This document shows, one piece after another, positions 1 to 7,823 of a DNA stretch of 64,000 bases. The position numbers and the translations under genes were made by a program. Under the pieces are notes generated by a model. That model was not told the origin of the DNA, did no database searches, and saw only the letters and a list, made by a program, of their open reading frames with translations. The stretch is from JAPLDB01 sp038230515. Its GTDB lineage: Bacteria > Bacteroidota > Bacteroidia > AKYH767-A > 2013-40CM-41-45. The first letter of the stretch is position 1, and every line of letters begins with the position of its first letter. The stretch is taken from NCBI GenBank assembly GCA_038230515.1, contig JBBRND010000005.1:117714-181713 (forward strand), in the 5' to 3' direction.

Positions 1-179
1 ATCCAGAATCGCGGGCCGTAGTGACTGATGTAACCGGCAAAGAAATTCTTCATACCGACATTTCAGCTACTGAAAACAAGATGCTGATAAGCACGCAGGA
101 ACTCAGCAACGGAATTTATTTCATTACTCTTCTCAGCGAAAATTCTGTTGCAAGACAAAAAATTAGTGTTCAGCATTAA
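1..179 (+). CDS. C-terminal end of a T9SS-secreted protein (partial)
   Basis: Only the last 58 codons are in the window, read from base 3 to the TAA at 177-179. The peptide has the closing pattern of a type A T9SS sorting domain: a VTDVTGKEI strand-turn, an ELSNGIYFITL strand, and a basic final segment ending QKISVQH. In known T9SS proteins this domain directs export through the outer membrane and is then cleaved or used for surface attachment. The catalytic or binding part lies upstream of the window, so the function is unknown. The next gene starts at the base directly after the stop codon, so the two may be co-transcribed. Confidence 0.85.
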   Translation, partial: PESRAVVTDVTGKEILHTDISATENKMLISTQELSNGIYFITLLSENSVARQKISVQH

Positions 180-761
180 ATGGACTCAGGCGTTTCCACT
201 TCTTTTCCCGATTCGCTGAAAGTAAAAGACGCCCTACAGATTTATTTCTCTCTCTATCATTTTAAAAATGGCGGCTACAACCTCAAATGGTTCAAAATAA
301 AGGTGGGTGCCCTCTATCTTCCGCTTCCCGATATTAAAGCGCGGGTGGACGCGGTAAAAATTCACGACCTCCATCACCTTGTTACTCAATACAAAGCAAC
401 CTACAGGGGCGAAGCTGAAATAGGCGCGTGGGAAATCGCTTCTGGCTGCGAAAAATATTCCGTGGCATGGCTGCTCAACCTCGGCTCTGTTTTAGTCGGA
501 ATGCTTTTCTATCCCCGCGCATTATTGCAGGCATTTTTAAGAGGAAGGAGAGCCGCTACCAATCTCTATTACAACACCACTTACAACGAAGCGCTCCTCA
601 CCAAAACCGTAGGAGAGCTTAGAGCAACCATTGATGTTGACTCAGCAAAAAGAAACACCCCAAATGATTACCTACTCTTCTTTCTATGTTGCCTTGTCGC
701 ACTGGTCTATCATGCAGCGGTTTTGGGTTTGCTGGTGGCTGTGGTTTGTAAATTTTTCTAA
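180..761 (+). CDS. Coq4-like protein with C-terminal membrane segment
   Basis: A 193-residue protein. Residues 62-78 contain His-Asp-Leu-His-His, then eleven residues, then Glu, which matches the HDxxH(x11)E zinc motif of the Coq4 family (known for ubiquinone synthesis in mitochondria and proteobacteria). The C-terminal 25 residues are strongly hydrophobic, and a second hydrophobic stretch lies near 95-115, so membrane attachment is likely. Bacteroidota normally make menaquinone, so a role in ubiquinone synthesis is not implied; I infer only a Coq4-like fold that may bind a lipid or quinone. ATG 180 follows the preceding stop with no gap. Assignment rests on this one motif plus general shape. 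Confidence 0.55.
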   Translation: MDSGVSTSFPDSLKVKDALQIYFSLYHFKNGGYNLKWFKIKVGALYLPLPDIKARVDAVKIHDLHHLVTQYKATYRGEAEIGAWEIASGCEKYSVAWLLNLGSVLVGMLFYPRALLQAFLRGRRAATNLYYNTTYNEALLTKTVGELRATIDVDSAKRNTPNDYLLFFLCCLVALVYHAAVLGLLVAVVCKFF

Positions 762-797
762 TCACCTGCCATTTTGGTTTCTTGCGCTAATTATTTT

Positions 798-866
798 TCT
801 CAGTCCTCAAAGTCCCAACACCCAGGATTTTATCATAGCCCACGGTTTCAACCGTGGGATTTTTAT
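798..866 (+). repeat. REP-like interspersed repeat, copy 1
   Basis: About 69 bases that recur, with roughly ten differences, at 17189-17257. It ends in a near-perfect palindrome at 839-858 (cccacggtt-tc-aaccgtggg, 9-bp stem) followed by a T-rich tract. A shorter piece of the same family (ctgccattccacttctgtct ... ctcagtcccc) recurs at about 915-960. Palindromes of this form in spacers are typical of REP sequences moved by RAYT-type transposases; no such transposase is in the window. Confidence 0.7.
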
Positions 867-1118
867 TCGCGACCTCTCCCGTGCTGGCCATTAGGTTTGC
901 CCGTGCCGAGTCCAACTGCCATTCCACTTCTGTCTCTAATTAATTTTCTCAGTCCCCCCAAGCCCCCTACCCTCAACAAAAAAGTCTGCCTCACAGCGAA
1001 CTAAATTGATAACACCTTTTTGATAAATCCGATACCAAAGTAACCACCAAACCAATCTAACGCTCAATAGCTTCTCAACAACACATAAATTCGAATAAAA
1101 TCAACATCTTTACAAAAA
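867..1118. other. Spacer with degenerate repeat copies, no gene
   Basis: This stretch contains the partial third copy of the spacer repeat (about 905-975) and, at 977-1003, a decayed copy of the hairpin (aagtctgcctcacagcgaact) whose intact form is a terminator at 17455-17487. No credible coding sequence is visible. The two repeat modules occur in the same order here and at 17.2-17.5 kb, so the two spacers probably share an origin. Confidence 0.5.
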
Positions 1119-1449
1119 CGAGCCATCTCTTTTGATATTCGAGCTACCTCAATCGCATATCGAACTGCCTCTTTTGATAAACGAGCCGCCTCAATCGCAC
1201 ATCGAGCCGCCTCTTTTGATAAACGAGCTGCTTCAATCGCACATCGAGCCGCCTCTTTTGATAAACGAGCCGTCTCAATCACACATCGAGCCGCCTCTTT
1301 TGATAAACGAGCCGCCTCAATCGCATATCGAGCTGCCTCTTTTGACAAACGAGCCGCCTCAATCGCATATCGAGCTGCCTCTTTTGATAAACGAGTCGCC
1401 TCAATCGCACATCGAGCCACCTCTTTCTTATACCACGCTGCCTCTTTTT
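1119..1449. repeat. 21-bp tandem array 1 (16 units, alternating A/B spacers)
   Basis: Sixteen units with an exact 21-bp period and no indels (unit starts 1119, 1140, 1161 ... 1434). Each unit is an 11-base core, consensus cgagccgcctc, plus a 10-base filler that alternates strictly between ttttgataaa and aatcgcacat, giving a 42-bp higher-order period. The last unit is degenerate. Both strands stay open through the array because 21 is divisible by 3, giving heptad-like peptides; I regard these as a by-product. The array lies 200 bases upstream of the Asp-box secreted protein. Confidence 0.9.
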
Positions 1450-1650
1450 AATTCAAATAAAACTCTTTATCACTTCAATTCACCTCAATCAACAATGGCA
1501 AACTTCCATTCATTCAATCCTCGCAATCATATTAATCCCATCAATCGCAGTTCAGACAAGCAAATCCTCCAACTTCTCTGTAAGATTCCCCCCTATATTT
1601 ATCCGGCAATTTCAAACCCTCACATATATTTAGAACTTAATTGCAATGCG

Positions 1651-4194
1651 ATGAAAAAAATCTACTTCCCTAAGCACACTTCACGAAAGATTTTCACTTT
1701 CCTGTTTGCAGTAGTATCAATGATTGCGCAGGCGCAATATCCCGCCAGCTTCAGTTCGCGCGGAGTAGGTGGGGGCGGTGCGCTCTTTTCGCCAAGCATA
1801 AATCCCGTTAACGAAGATGAATGTTACATCGCCTGCGACATGAGCGAACTTTTCCATTCTCCCGATTACTGCTTGAGCTATGATGAAATTGATTTCAGAA
1901 AACTTCAGGCAGGGCACAACACTAAAATGGTCTTCACCAATAATGTCAACATCCTTTACACAGTTGATTACAGCAACAACCAGATACAACCAGTAAAGAG
2001 CACAGATGGCGGACAAACATGGACTGTCCTTCCCGGAAACCCAGATGCAAGCCAGGAAACCTTCGGCATCTTTGCCGACTATAATAATCCAAACCGCGTC
2101 ATCATTGCATATTACGGCACCATCTATCTAAGCAATGACGGAGGCAACACCTTTGCTGATATACATGACGCTGTAAACAACGGTTCGGGCGCATTAGTTG
2201 GCGGAGTTTTCTTTGACGGGCAGCACATCTACATCGGCACCAATGACGGTTTACTCGTTAGCCCAAACGGAGGAACAAGTTTTACCGTGGATGCAAGCAC
2301 AGGCATAGCAGCAGGACAGCAGATATTTTCTTTTGCCGGAGCAAAGCAGGGAAACACCACGCGCTTTTTTATTCTTACTGCCGCTGCCATTGACATTTAT
2401 GTGGGTTTGATGGGTTGGGATTACTGGGGTTTCATCCGTGGTGTTTATAGCATGGATTATGGAAGCAACGCATGGACCAACCGCCTTCCCGGAATCATCA
2501 CCGCGCAGGATTATCTTATGTATGTAGCCATGGCAGCGAATGATACCGGCACTGCATACCTCGCGGGCGCCACCAACTTAGGCGAACCGAATTTGATGAG
2601 ATGGAGAAGCACCACCAGTCAATGGCAGCACGTTTTTCAAACGGGCGGCAACCAGAATGTTTATACAGGATGGAGCGGTTCGGGTGGCGATCATGGCTGG
2701 AGTTTTCCTGAATGTTTCTTCGGAATTGCAGTGGCACCTTTTAATTCTTCGAAAGTAATTGTTACTGATTTTTCATGCGTCCATAAAACAAGCGATGGAG
2801 GAGTAACATGGCAGCAGGCATATCTCTCTTCTACAGATCAGCATCCGGCAGGTAGCACTACACCCCAGCATCAAACATACCACAGCAGCGGCATTGAGAA
2901 CACTACGTGCTGGCAGGTTTTCTGGCGGGATCAAACCCACATGCTCAGCGCCTTTAGCGATATTACAGCCGTGCGAAGTGATGATGGTGGAAACGCATGG
3001 TCATTCAATTACACAGGCATTGGCATAAACACCGTGTATCGCATTGCGAAAAACATTTCGAACAGCACACTGTATGCAGCCACCTCTTCCATCCACGATA
3101 TGTATCAAAGCACGCGGCTGCAGGATGCAACCATTGATGCAGCAAATGCAACCGGAAAAGTTTTATTTTCTACTGATAACGGTTCGACATGGCAAACGCT
3201 TCACGACTTTGCTCATCCTGTTTACTGGATTACTCCTGACCCGAACAATGCAAACCGCATGTATGCAAGTGTAGTGAATCATGGGGCAAACCTTGGCGGC
3301 ATCTGGGTTTCCAGCGACATCAACAACGGAGCAACATCTACCTGGACGCGCATTACTCCTCCGGGAAGAACAGAAGGACATCCCGGAAATATTCAGGTAT
3401 TGAATGACGGAACGGTGTTGTGCACATTCAACGGAAGAAGAAATCCTGCAGGTTCATTCACGCAAAGTTCCGGTGTGTTTATTTACAATCCCGGCTTGCA
3501 GCAATGGAGTGACAAGAGTGACTCACGAATGTTTTACTGGACGCAGGATGTAGTGGTCGATCCGAATGATGCTACACAGAACACATGGTATGCGGGAGTG
3601 TACAATGGTTGGGGTGGTCCGCCAAATGGTTTAGGCGGCTCATACAAATCAACTGACAGAGGAAGCACATGGACAAGATTGAGTTCGATAGAGGGAGTTA
3701 CATCCATCACTTTCAATCCCACAAATGCTGATCAGGTTTTTGTTGCAACAGAAACAGACGGATTGCTTACAAGTACTAACATCAACTCTTCAGTGCCAAC
3801 ATTTCAATCCGTGCCGGCTTATCCATTCCGTCAGCCGCAAAGAATATTCTTCAATCCATACAATTCAAATGAGATGTGGGTAAGCAGCTTCGGAAACGGA
3901 ATGAAAGTGGGCAATATGATTGCAACAGAAGTTACGTTTACTAAACCCGAAAAAGGTGGCTTTGAGATTTATCCGAATCCTGTGAAAGATAAATTCACGA
4001 TTCACGATTCACGATTCACAATGGGAACAGCAGAAATTAAAGTGTATAACATGTTGGGAGTGGCAGTTCAATCCGAAATCAAGAATCAAAAATCAGAAAT
4101 GAGTGTTGACGTTCACGCGTTGCCATCAGGAATTTATTTTGTGAACATCCGTACCAACGAAAAAGAGTACAGGCAAAAACTGATTATCGAGTAG
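1651..4194 (+). CDS. Secreted Asp-box (sortilin/sialidase-like) propeller protein with T9SS domain
   Basis: 847 residues from ATG 1651. An upstream-extended frame runs through the 21-bp array, but MKKIYF... is followed by a clear signal peptide ending AQAQ, so 1651 is the start. At least six Asp-box motifs (SxDxGxTW form) occur near residues 118, 160, 380, 442, 507 and 667, the hallmark of VPS10/sialidase-like beta-propellers. The T9SS sorting domain starts at about residue 772 (EIYPNPVKDKF) and ends KLIIE. Two heptanucleotide repeats interrupt this domain. The stop overlaps the convergent SRPBCC gene by 11 bases. The likely role is a surface glycan- or protein-binding propeller; no catalytic residue set was identified. 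Confidence 0.85.
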   Translation: MKKIYFPKHTSRKIFTFLFAVVSMIAQAQYPASFSSRGVGGGGALFSPSINPVNEDECYIACDMSELFHSPDYCLSYDEIDFRKLQAGHNTKMVFTNNVNILYTVDYSNNQIQPVKSTDGGQTWTVLPGNPDASQETFGIFADYNNPNRVIIAYYGTIYLSNDGGNTFADIHDAVNNGSGALVGGVFFDGQHIYIGTNDGLLVSPNGGTSFTVDASTGIAAGQQIFSFAGAKQGNTTRFFILTAAAIDIYVGLMGWDYWGFIRGVYSMDYGSNAWTNRLPGIITAQDYLMYVAMAANDTGTAYLAGATNLGEPNLMRWRSTTSQWQHVFQTGGNQNVYTGWSGSGGDHGWSFPECFFGIAVAPFNSSKVIVTDFSCVHKTSDGGVTWQQAYLSSTDQHPAGSTTPQHQTYHSSGIENTTCWQVFWRDQTHMLSAFSDITAVRSDDGGNAWSFNYTGIGINTVYRIAKNISNSTLYAATSSIHDMYQSTRLQDATIDAANATGKVLFSTDNGSTWQTLHDFAHPVYWITPDPNNANRMYASVVNHGANLGGIWVSSDINNGATSTWTRITPPGRTEGHPGNIQVLNDGTVLCTFNGRRNPAGSFTQSSGVFIYNPGLQQWSDKSDSRMFYWTQDVVVDPNDATQNTWYAGVYNGWGGPPNGLGGSYKSTDRGSTWTRLSSIEGVTSITFNPTNADQVFVATETDGLLTSTNINSSVPTFQSVPAYPFRQPQRIFFNPYNSNEMWVSSFGNGMKVGNMIATEVTFTKPEKGGFEIYPNPVKDKFTIHDSRFTMGTAEIKVYNMLGVAVQSEIKNQKSEMSVDVHALPSGIYFVNIRTNEKEYRQKLIIE
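3993..4020. repeat. Heptanucleotide repeat (attcacg x4) inside a sorting domain
   Basis: Four consecutive 7-base units: attcacg three times, then attcaca. They lie in the coding region between the YPNP motif and the second strand of the T9SS domain, giving the peptide FTIHDSRFT. A change of one unit would shift the frame. Confidence 0.9.
4075..4102. repeat. Heptanucleotide repeat (gaaatca-type x4) inside a sorting domain
   Basis: Units gaaatca, agaatca, aaaatca, gaaatga, contiguous and in the same coding region as the tract at 3993. It encodes EIKNQKSEM, an insertion where related sorting domains have a short turn. Confidence 0.8.
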
Positions 4195-4648
4195 CGAAAA
4201 TCTGCTCGATCTTTTTTCTGCGATAGCGGAAGATGCGTTCGATTCTCTTTCGTACAATTGCATTGTTGATTAGATCGCCAAACGGTTCGTAGCCGATCTT
4301 GTAGTGGATTTCATCAGCCATTTCAATACCACCCACCACTTCAGTGAGGAAATGCTGATGACGCCACATCTTGTATGGACCCTTGCGTTGCTCATCAATA
4401 AAGTAAACCGGAGCGCGCACTTCTTTTATTTCCGAAATCCACTTCACACGGATGTTCCACAGCGGAGAAACATTGTAAGCAATGAGCTGCCCCGTAAAAA
4501 CTTTTTCGCTTGTAAGAGTGGAAATGATCCTGAACTTTAGTTGCGCAGGCGTTATGAAAGCAAGATTTTTCGGAGAAGAAAAAAACTCCCATGCCTGTTC
4601 AAGTGAGGTGGGAATAAGTTGTGTGGTTTTGAAAACGTGAACACTCAT
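4184..4648 (-). CDS. SRPBCC-family ligand-binding protein
   Basis: 154 residues from the ATG at 4648 (MSVHVFKTTQLIPTS); a longer frame upstream has no better start. The pattern of a basic first strand, LEQAWEFFSSPKNLAFITP, and a GIEMADEIHYKIGYEPFGDLIN segment fits the START/SRPBCC helix-grip fold, close to the polyketide-cyclase-like proteins common in Bacteroidota. Members bind hydrophobic ligands; no ligand can be named here. It is convergent with, and overlaps, the end of the Asp-box protein, and is divergent from mazG with about 98 bases between starts. Confidence 0.75.
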   Translation of the reverse strand: MSVHVFKTTQLIPTSLEQAWEFFSSPKNLAFITPAQLKFRIISTLTSEKVFTGQLIAYNVSPLWNIRVKWISEIKEVRAPVYFIDEQRKGPYKMWRHQHFLTEVVGGIEMADEIHYKIGYEPFGDLINNAIVRKRIERIFRYRRKKIEQIFATR

Positions 4649-4713
4649 TGTATAAATTTTCTGCCGCAAATATCTGCAATCTATTTTTGAGAAAGTCAAC
4701 TTTATTCGAAGAA

Positions 4714-4734
4714 GTTATCCGTTATTTGTTATTC
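4714..4734. repeat. Heptanucleotide repeat (gttatcc/gttattt/gttattc)
   Basis: Three contiguous 7-base units in the short spacer just upstream of the mazG start codon at 4747. Confidence 0.6.
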
Positions 4735-4746
4735 GAAATAAAAATT

Positions 4747-5511
4747 ATGACTAAACGAGCGGAAGCATTTGAAAGATTAGCAACCATTATGGATGAGTTG
4801 CGAGCCCAATGTCCGTGGGATATGAAGCAGACGATGGAGACATTGAGGCATCTCACCATTGAAGAAACCTTTGAACTTGCTGATTCAATTCTTGATAAAG
4901 ATTTACCGGAGATAAAGAAAGAATTGGGCGACATCATGCTGCATCTTCTTTTCTACTCGAAGATTGCTGAAGAGAAAAATGAATTTGATATTGCTGCTGT
5001 GCTTCATGCTCAGTGTGAGAAGTTGATTCATCGTCATCCTCATATTTACGGAGATGTGAAAGTGAAAGACGAACATGAAGTGAAGAAGAATTGGGAAATG
5101 CTGAAGCTGAAGGAAGGAAATAAGTCAACTTTGGGAGGAGTTCCGAAATCGTTGCCTGCGCTGATCAAATCAATGCGCATACAGGAGAAGGCCCGCGGTG
5201 TTGGGTTCGATTGGGAAAAGCCGGAACAGGTTTGGGAAAAAGTGGAAGAAGAGTTGGATGAATTCAGAGTGGAGACAGAAAAAGGAAATGATGAAAAAGC
5301 ATTTGAAGAATTCGGAGATCTTCTTTTTTCTCTTATCAACTATGCTCGTTTCAAAAATATAAATCCTGAAGAAGCATTGGAGCGAACGAATAAAAAATTC
5401 ATCAAGCGTTTTCAATACCTTGAAAGCGAAGCTTCAAAAGCCGGACGGCAACTGAATGAGATGACACTCGCTGAGATGGATGTGTATTGGAACAAAGCAA
5501 AAGAACTTTGA
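4747..5511 (+). CDS. mazG: Nucleoside triphosphate pyrophosphohydrolase MazG
   Basis: 254 residues from ATG 4747; the frame extends upstream without a convincing start. MazG hydrolyses NTPs to NMPs and pyrophosphate. Two all-alpha MazG domains are visible: the first with CPWDMKQT, then EETFELAD and KKELGDIMLHLLFY (metal-binding EExxE/ExxxD pattern); the second with WEKVEEELDEF and EEFGDLLFSLINYAR. The length fits the two-domain form. It is followed after 12 bases by a NUDIX hydrolase, so the pair looks like a nucleotide-housecleaning operon. Confidence 0.95.
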   Translation: MTKRAEAFERLATIMDELRAQCPWDMKQTMETLRHLTIEETFELADSILDKDLPEIKKELGDIMLHLLFYSKIAEEKNEFDIAAVLHAQCEKLIHRHPHIYGDVKVKDEHEVKKNWEMLKLKEGNKSTLGGVPKSLPALIKSMRIQEKARGVGFDWEKPEQVWEKVEEELDEFRVETEKGNDEKAFEEFGDLLFSLINYARFKNINPEEALERTNKKFIKRFQYLESEASKAGRQLNEMTLAEMDVYWNKAKEL

Positions 5512-5523
5512 ACTTCTCGCTTC

Positions 5524-6156
5524 ATGACACAACTTGAGGAGATAAGCCGTAAATTTAAATACAGGTTGTCGCTGCCGTTGCCGGGACTCAATGCGCAACT
5601 GAAGATGGCTCATGTTGAAAGAAGATTAAACCTGGCTCACTATAAAATTCCTGATTACGCCCGAATGGGCGCTGTACTCATTTTACTTTTTGAAGAGGAT
5701 GATCATTTAAAAACTATTCTTATTCAGCGTGCGCAATACGATGGCGTACATAGTGGGCAGATTGCTTTTCCCGGAGGAAAAAAAGAAGGAGATGAAACAC
5801 TTGAGCAAACAGCATTGCGCGAAGCGGAAGAAGAAGTAGGGGTGAGGCAGGCTGATATTCAAATCCTCGGACGGCTTACGGAGCTTTACATTCCTCCAAG
5901 TAATTTTCTTGTGCATCCATTTGTGGGAAGCATTAATTACAAGCCGTTATTTATTCCTCAGTCGGACGAAATAGATGGGCTTATAGAAGTGGCAGTGGAT
6001 ACTTTGCTTGATGAGTCAAAGAGAAGTGAAAAGGACATTGAACTCAGCAACGGAAAGATTGTTCAAACTCCCGTTTACGAAATTCAAAATAAAATAATAT
6101 GGGGAGCTACAGCGATGATGATAAGCGAATTTTCTGAAGTGATGAATGCGATCTGA
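5524..6156 (+). CDS. NUDIX hydrolase, CoA-pyrophosphatase-like
   Basis: 210 residues. A complete Nudix box is present at residues 85-107: Gly85, Glu91, Arg99-Glu100, Glu103-Glu104, Gly106, which coordinates Mg2+ and cleaves a nucleoside diphosphate linked to another group. The segment after the box (LTELYIPPSNFLVHPFVG) resembles the CoA diphosphatase (NudL-type) subgroup, as does the preceding VLILLFEEDDHLKTILIQRA. The substrate is therefore probably CoA or a related dinucleotide, but this is inference. Linked to mazG with 12 bases between. Confidence 0.88.
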   Translation: MTQLEEISRKFKYRLSLPLPGLNAQLKMAHVERRLNLAHYKIPDYARMGAVLILLFEEDDHLKTILIQRAQYDGVHSGQIAFPGGKKEGDETLEQTALREAEEEVGVRQADIQILGRLTELYIPPSNFLVHPFVGSINYKPLFIPQSDEIDGLIEVAVDTLLDESKRSEKDIELSNGKIVQTPVYEIQNKIIWGATAMMISEFSEVMNAI

Positions 6157-6209
6157 AGAAAGTATCTGAGTTGTATAGGATGAGGAGCCCCCATTTTTTT
6201 AGGGACATG

Positions 6210-6919
6210 TTAATCCCTTTTACTTTTGAACAAAAGATGTCCTCCAAGCATCAAAACCATACCTATCCCAATACCCCCAGCTGATAACACTATACTTTCA
6301 TGAAGTTCTGTTCCAAAATTACCTTTGAAAAACAGTACAACTTCTGATGACCTTCTGTAGCGAAGAGATCCCTTATTCAGATAATGGCTAAGCCAAAAGG
6401 TTCGCAGCCCATCTGGATTTCCTGAAATGAGATAATTAAATAGTTCCGAATATTCTGCTCCTGTATTGAAATGAAAAGCTACGAGGGCAGCAATTAGATT
6501 CTCAGACAAACTATTTGAAATATCTCTTATCCGTTCATTTACGGCAGTCAATGAATGTTGCAAATCGCTTGTGAATAAATCCTGCACTCTTCTAATGTAA
6601 ATCCTTTCCAATAAGCCGATGTCGTATTTTGATATTGCGGATTGTAAACAGAGTCAACAAAAAAATCTTCCTTTGCATTTCTAAGCAGGTGACCAACAAC
6701 AATGTGATATTTCCCATCTACCAAATATGGATAGTAAATATTTGAAAACGCAAAACCTGAAGGCGCTACTCCTTTTCCTTCCGTACTGTACCATTCCATT
6801 GGCTCAATAACCGATCGTTCAATAAAGGTGCTGTCTCCATGCAGCCAAAACCATTTGCCCGGCTGTTTGAAAGAATTGTAAACCGAAAAATTAAGAATAA
6901 GAATAGCCAGGAGATTCAT
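6210..6919 (-). pseudogene. GH24 phage-type lysozyme-like gene with a -1 frameshift
   Basis: Two overlapping frames together form one lysozyme-like protein. The first part (start 6919) has a hydrophobic N-terminus, an STEGKG segment and YLVDGKYHIVVGH, comparable to the Glu...TIGxGH region of phage T4-type lysozymes, and KGFTLEE. It stops at 6548. The second part, entered at about 6588, reads VQDLFTSDLQHSL, LVAFHFNTG and RYRRSSEVVLFF, the C-terminal GH24 pattern, then a terminal hydrophobic helix and a basic tail. The join requires one extra base in gaagag-tgcagg (gaagaggtgcag would restore it). It could be a real mutation or an assembly error. If intact it would be a membrane-anchored muramidase-like protein. 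Confidence 0.7.
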
Positions 6920-6943
6920 TTGTGTTAAGAAAATTTTTTGCGA

Positions 6944-7675
6944 TTACAAATTCGCCATAATCAACTTCCTCGCCATCTCTTTCAACCTTCCCAGATCATC
7001 CATTGTCATTCCTTTTGTTTCAATGGGCTTGCTCCAAATGAGAGTAACTGTGCCCGGTCGTAATTCAATTGGTCGCAGTGGGCTTAAAAGTTTATCTGCA
7101 TTTTTTACAGTGAGCACTGCAAGCGGCATCTGTGATTCAATAGCTGTACGGAAAGCACCATCTCGAAAATCAATCAGTGGTTGATCGGTTTTGTTGCGCG
7201 TTCCTTCCGGACAAATAAAAATAGAAATGCCTTCGCGCAGTGACTTCAGCATTACTTCCATACTTCGCACACGATCGTTTTTATCTTTTCTGTTTACAGT
7301 GATGTAAAGATTTTTAATGATGTATCCCAGCACCGGAATTTTTGTAAGCTCCACTTTTGCTAAAAACTTAAATGTGTTTTTTGTTGCAAGCGCATACGCA
7401 GGTATATCGAGCATGGAGCGATGATTGGCGACAAATACATAATTTTTTTTCGGATCAATCAGTTCCTTGTTTTTTATTTTCCATCGCACGAGGAAAAAAA
7501 TAAAAAGCGTTGCTGCCCAATTGTAAGAAACATAACGGTGTGCCCAATGAGGTGCTTTGCTTTTGGGTGCAAGAGAAAAAATTAAAATGTAAGCAACAAC
7601 AACGATCACCATCGTGAGTGTAAAAACCACGGCTGCATAAATACCAAAGAGAAAACGAAAGACGCGGAAGAGCAT
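6944..7675 (-). CDS. plsC: 1-acyl-sn-glycerol-3-phosphate acyltransferase
   Basis: 243 residues. The N-terminal 35 residues form a membrane helix. The acyltransferase motif NHRSMLD (His85, Asp90) is the H(x4)D catalytic pair, and PEGTR at 156-160 is the glycerol-phosphate binding motif; KVELTKIPVLGYII and VNRKDK match the middle conserved block. The enzyme adds the second acyl chain to make phosphatidic acid at the inner membrane. It lies 24 bases downstream of the lysozyme-like gene on the same strand and may be co-transcribed. A heptanucleotide repeat lies just upstream of its start. Confidence 0.92.
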   Translation of the reverse strand: MLFRVFRFLFGIYAAVVFTLTMVIVVVAYILIFSLAPKSKAPHWAHRYVSYNWAATLFIFFLVRWKIKNKELIDPKKNYVFVANHRSMLDIPAYALATKNTFKFLAKVELTKIPVLGYIIKNLYITVNRKDKNDRVRSMEVMLKSLREGISIFICPEGTRNKTDQPLIDFRDGAFRTAIESQMPLAVLTVKNADKLLSPLRPIELRPGTVTLIWSKPIETKGMTMDDLGRLKEMARKLIMANL

Positions 7676-7683
7676 GGGGCTGC

Positions 7684-7711
7684 GAATTAAGAATTAAAAT
7701 TTAAGAATTGG
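7684..7711. repeat. Heptanucleotide repeat (gaattaa-type)
   Basis: Units gaattaa, gaattaa, aatttaa, gaattgg in the spacer between plsC and the M1 peptidase. A shorter tract with the same gaattaa unit is at 13163-13183. Confidence 0.7.
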
Positions 7712-7823
7712 AAATTTTAAATGATTACTCCAGCGATAGGTTAGAGGTGAATGAGGTTTTTAAGATAGTTTCAAGTGGTTAACTAATAACTTTTTCTCAT
7801 CTTCGTCTTCAAATTATTATGAA

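Noticed and set aside
1119..1449. CRISPR or other guide-RNA array
   Set aside because: Units are 21 bp with only two alternating fillers rather than unique spacers, and no cas, Tas or similar gene is near any of the four arrays.
1132..1650. N-terminal extension of the Asp-box protein through array 1
   Set aside because: A clear signal peptide begins at ATG 1651; the upstream codons are the repeat array.
6548..6611. Programmed ribosomal frameshift in the lysozyme-like gene
   Set aside because: No slippery heptamer of X-XXY-YYZ form or downstream pseudoknot is visible at the join; a one-base loss is simpler.
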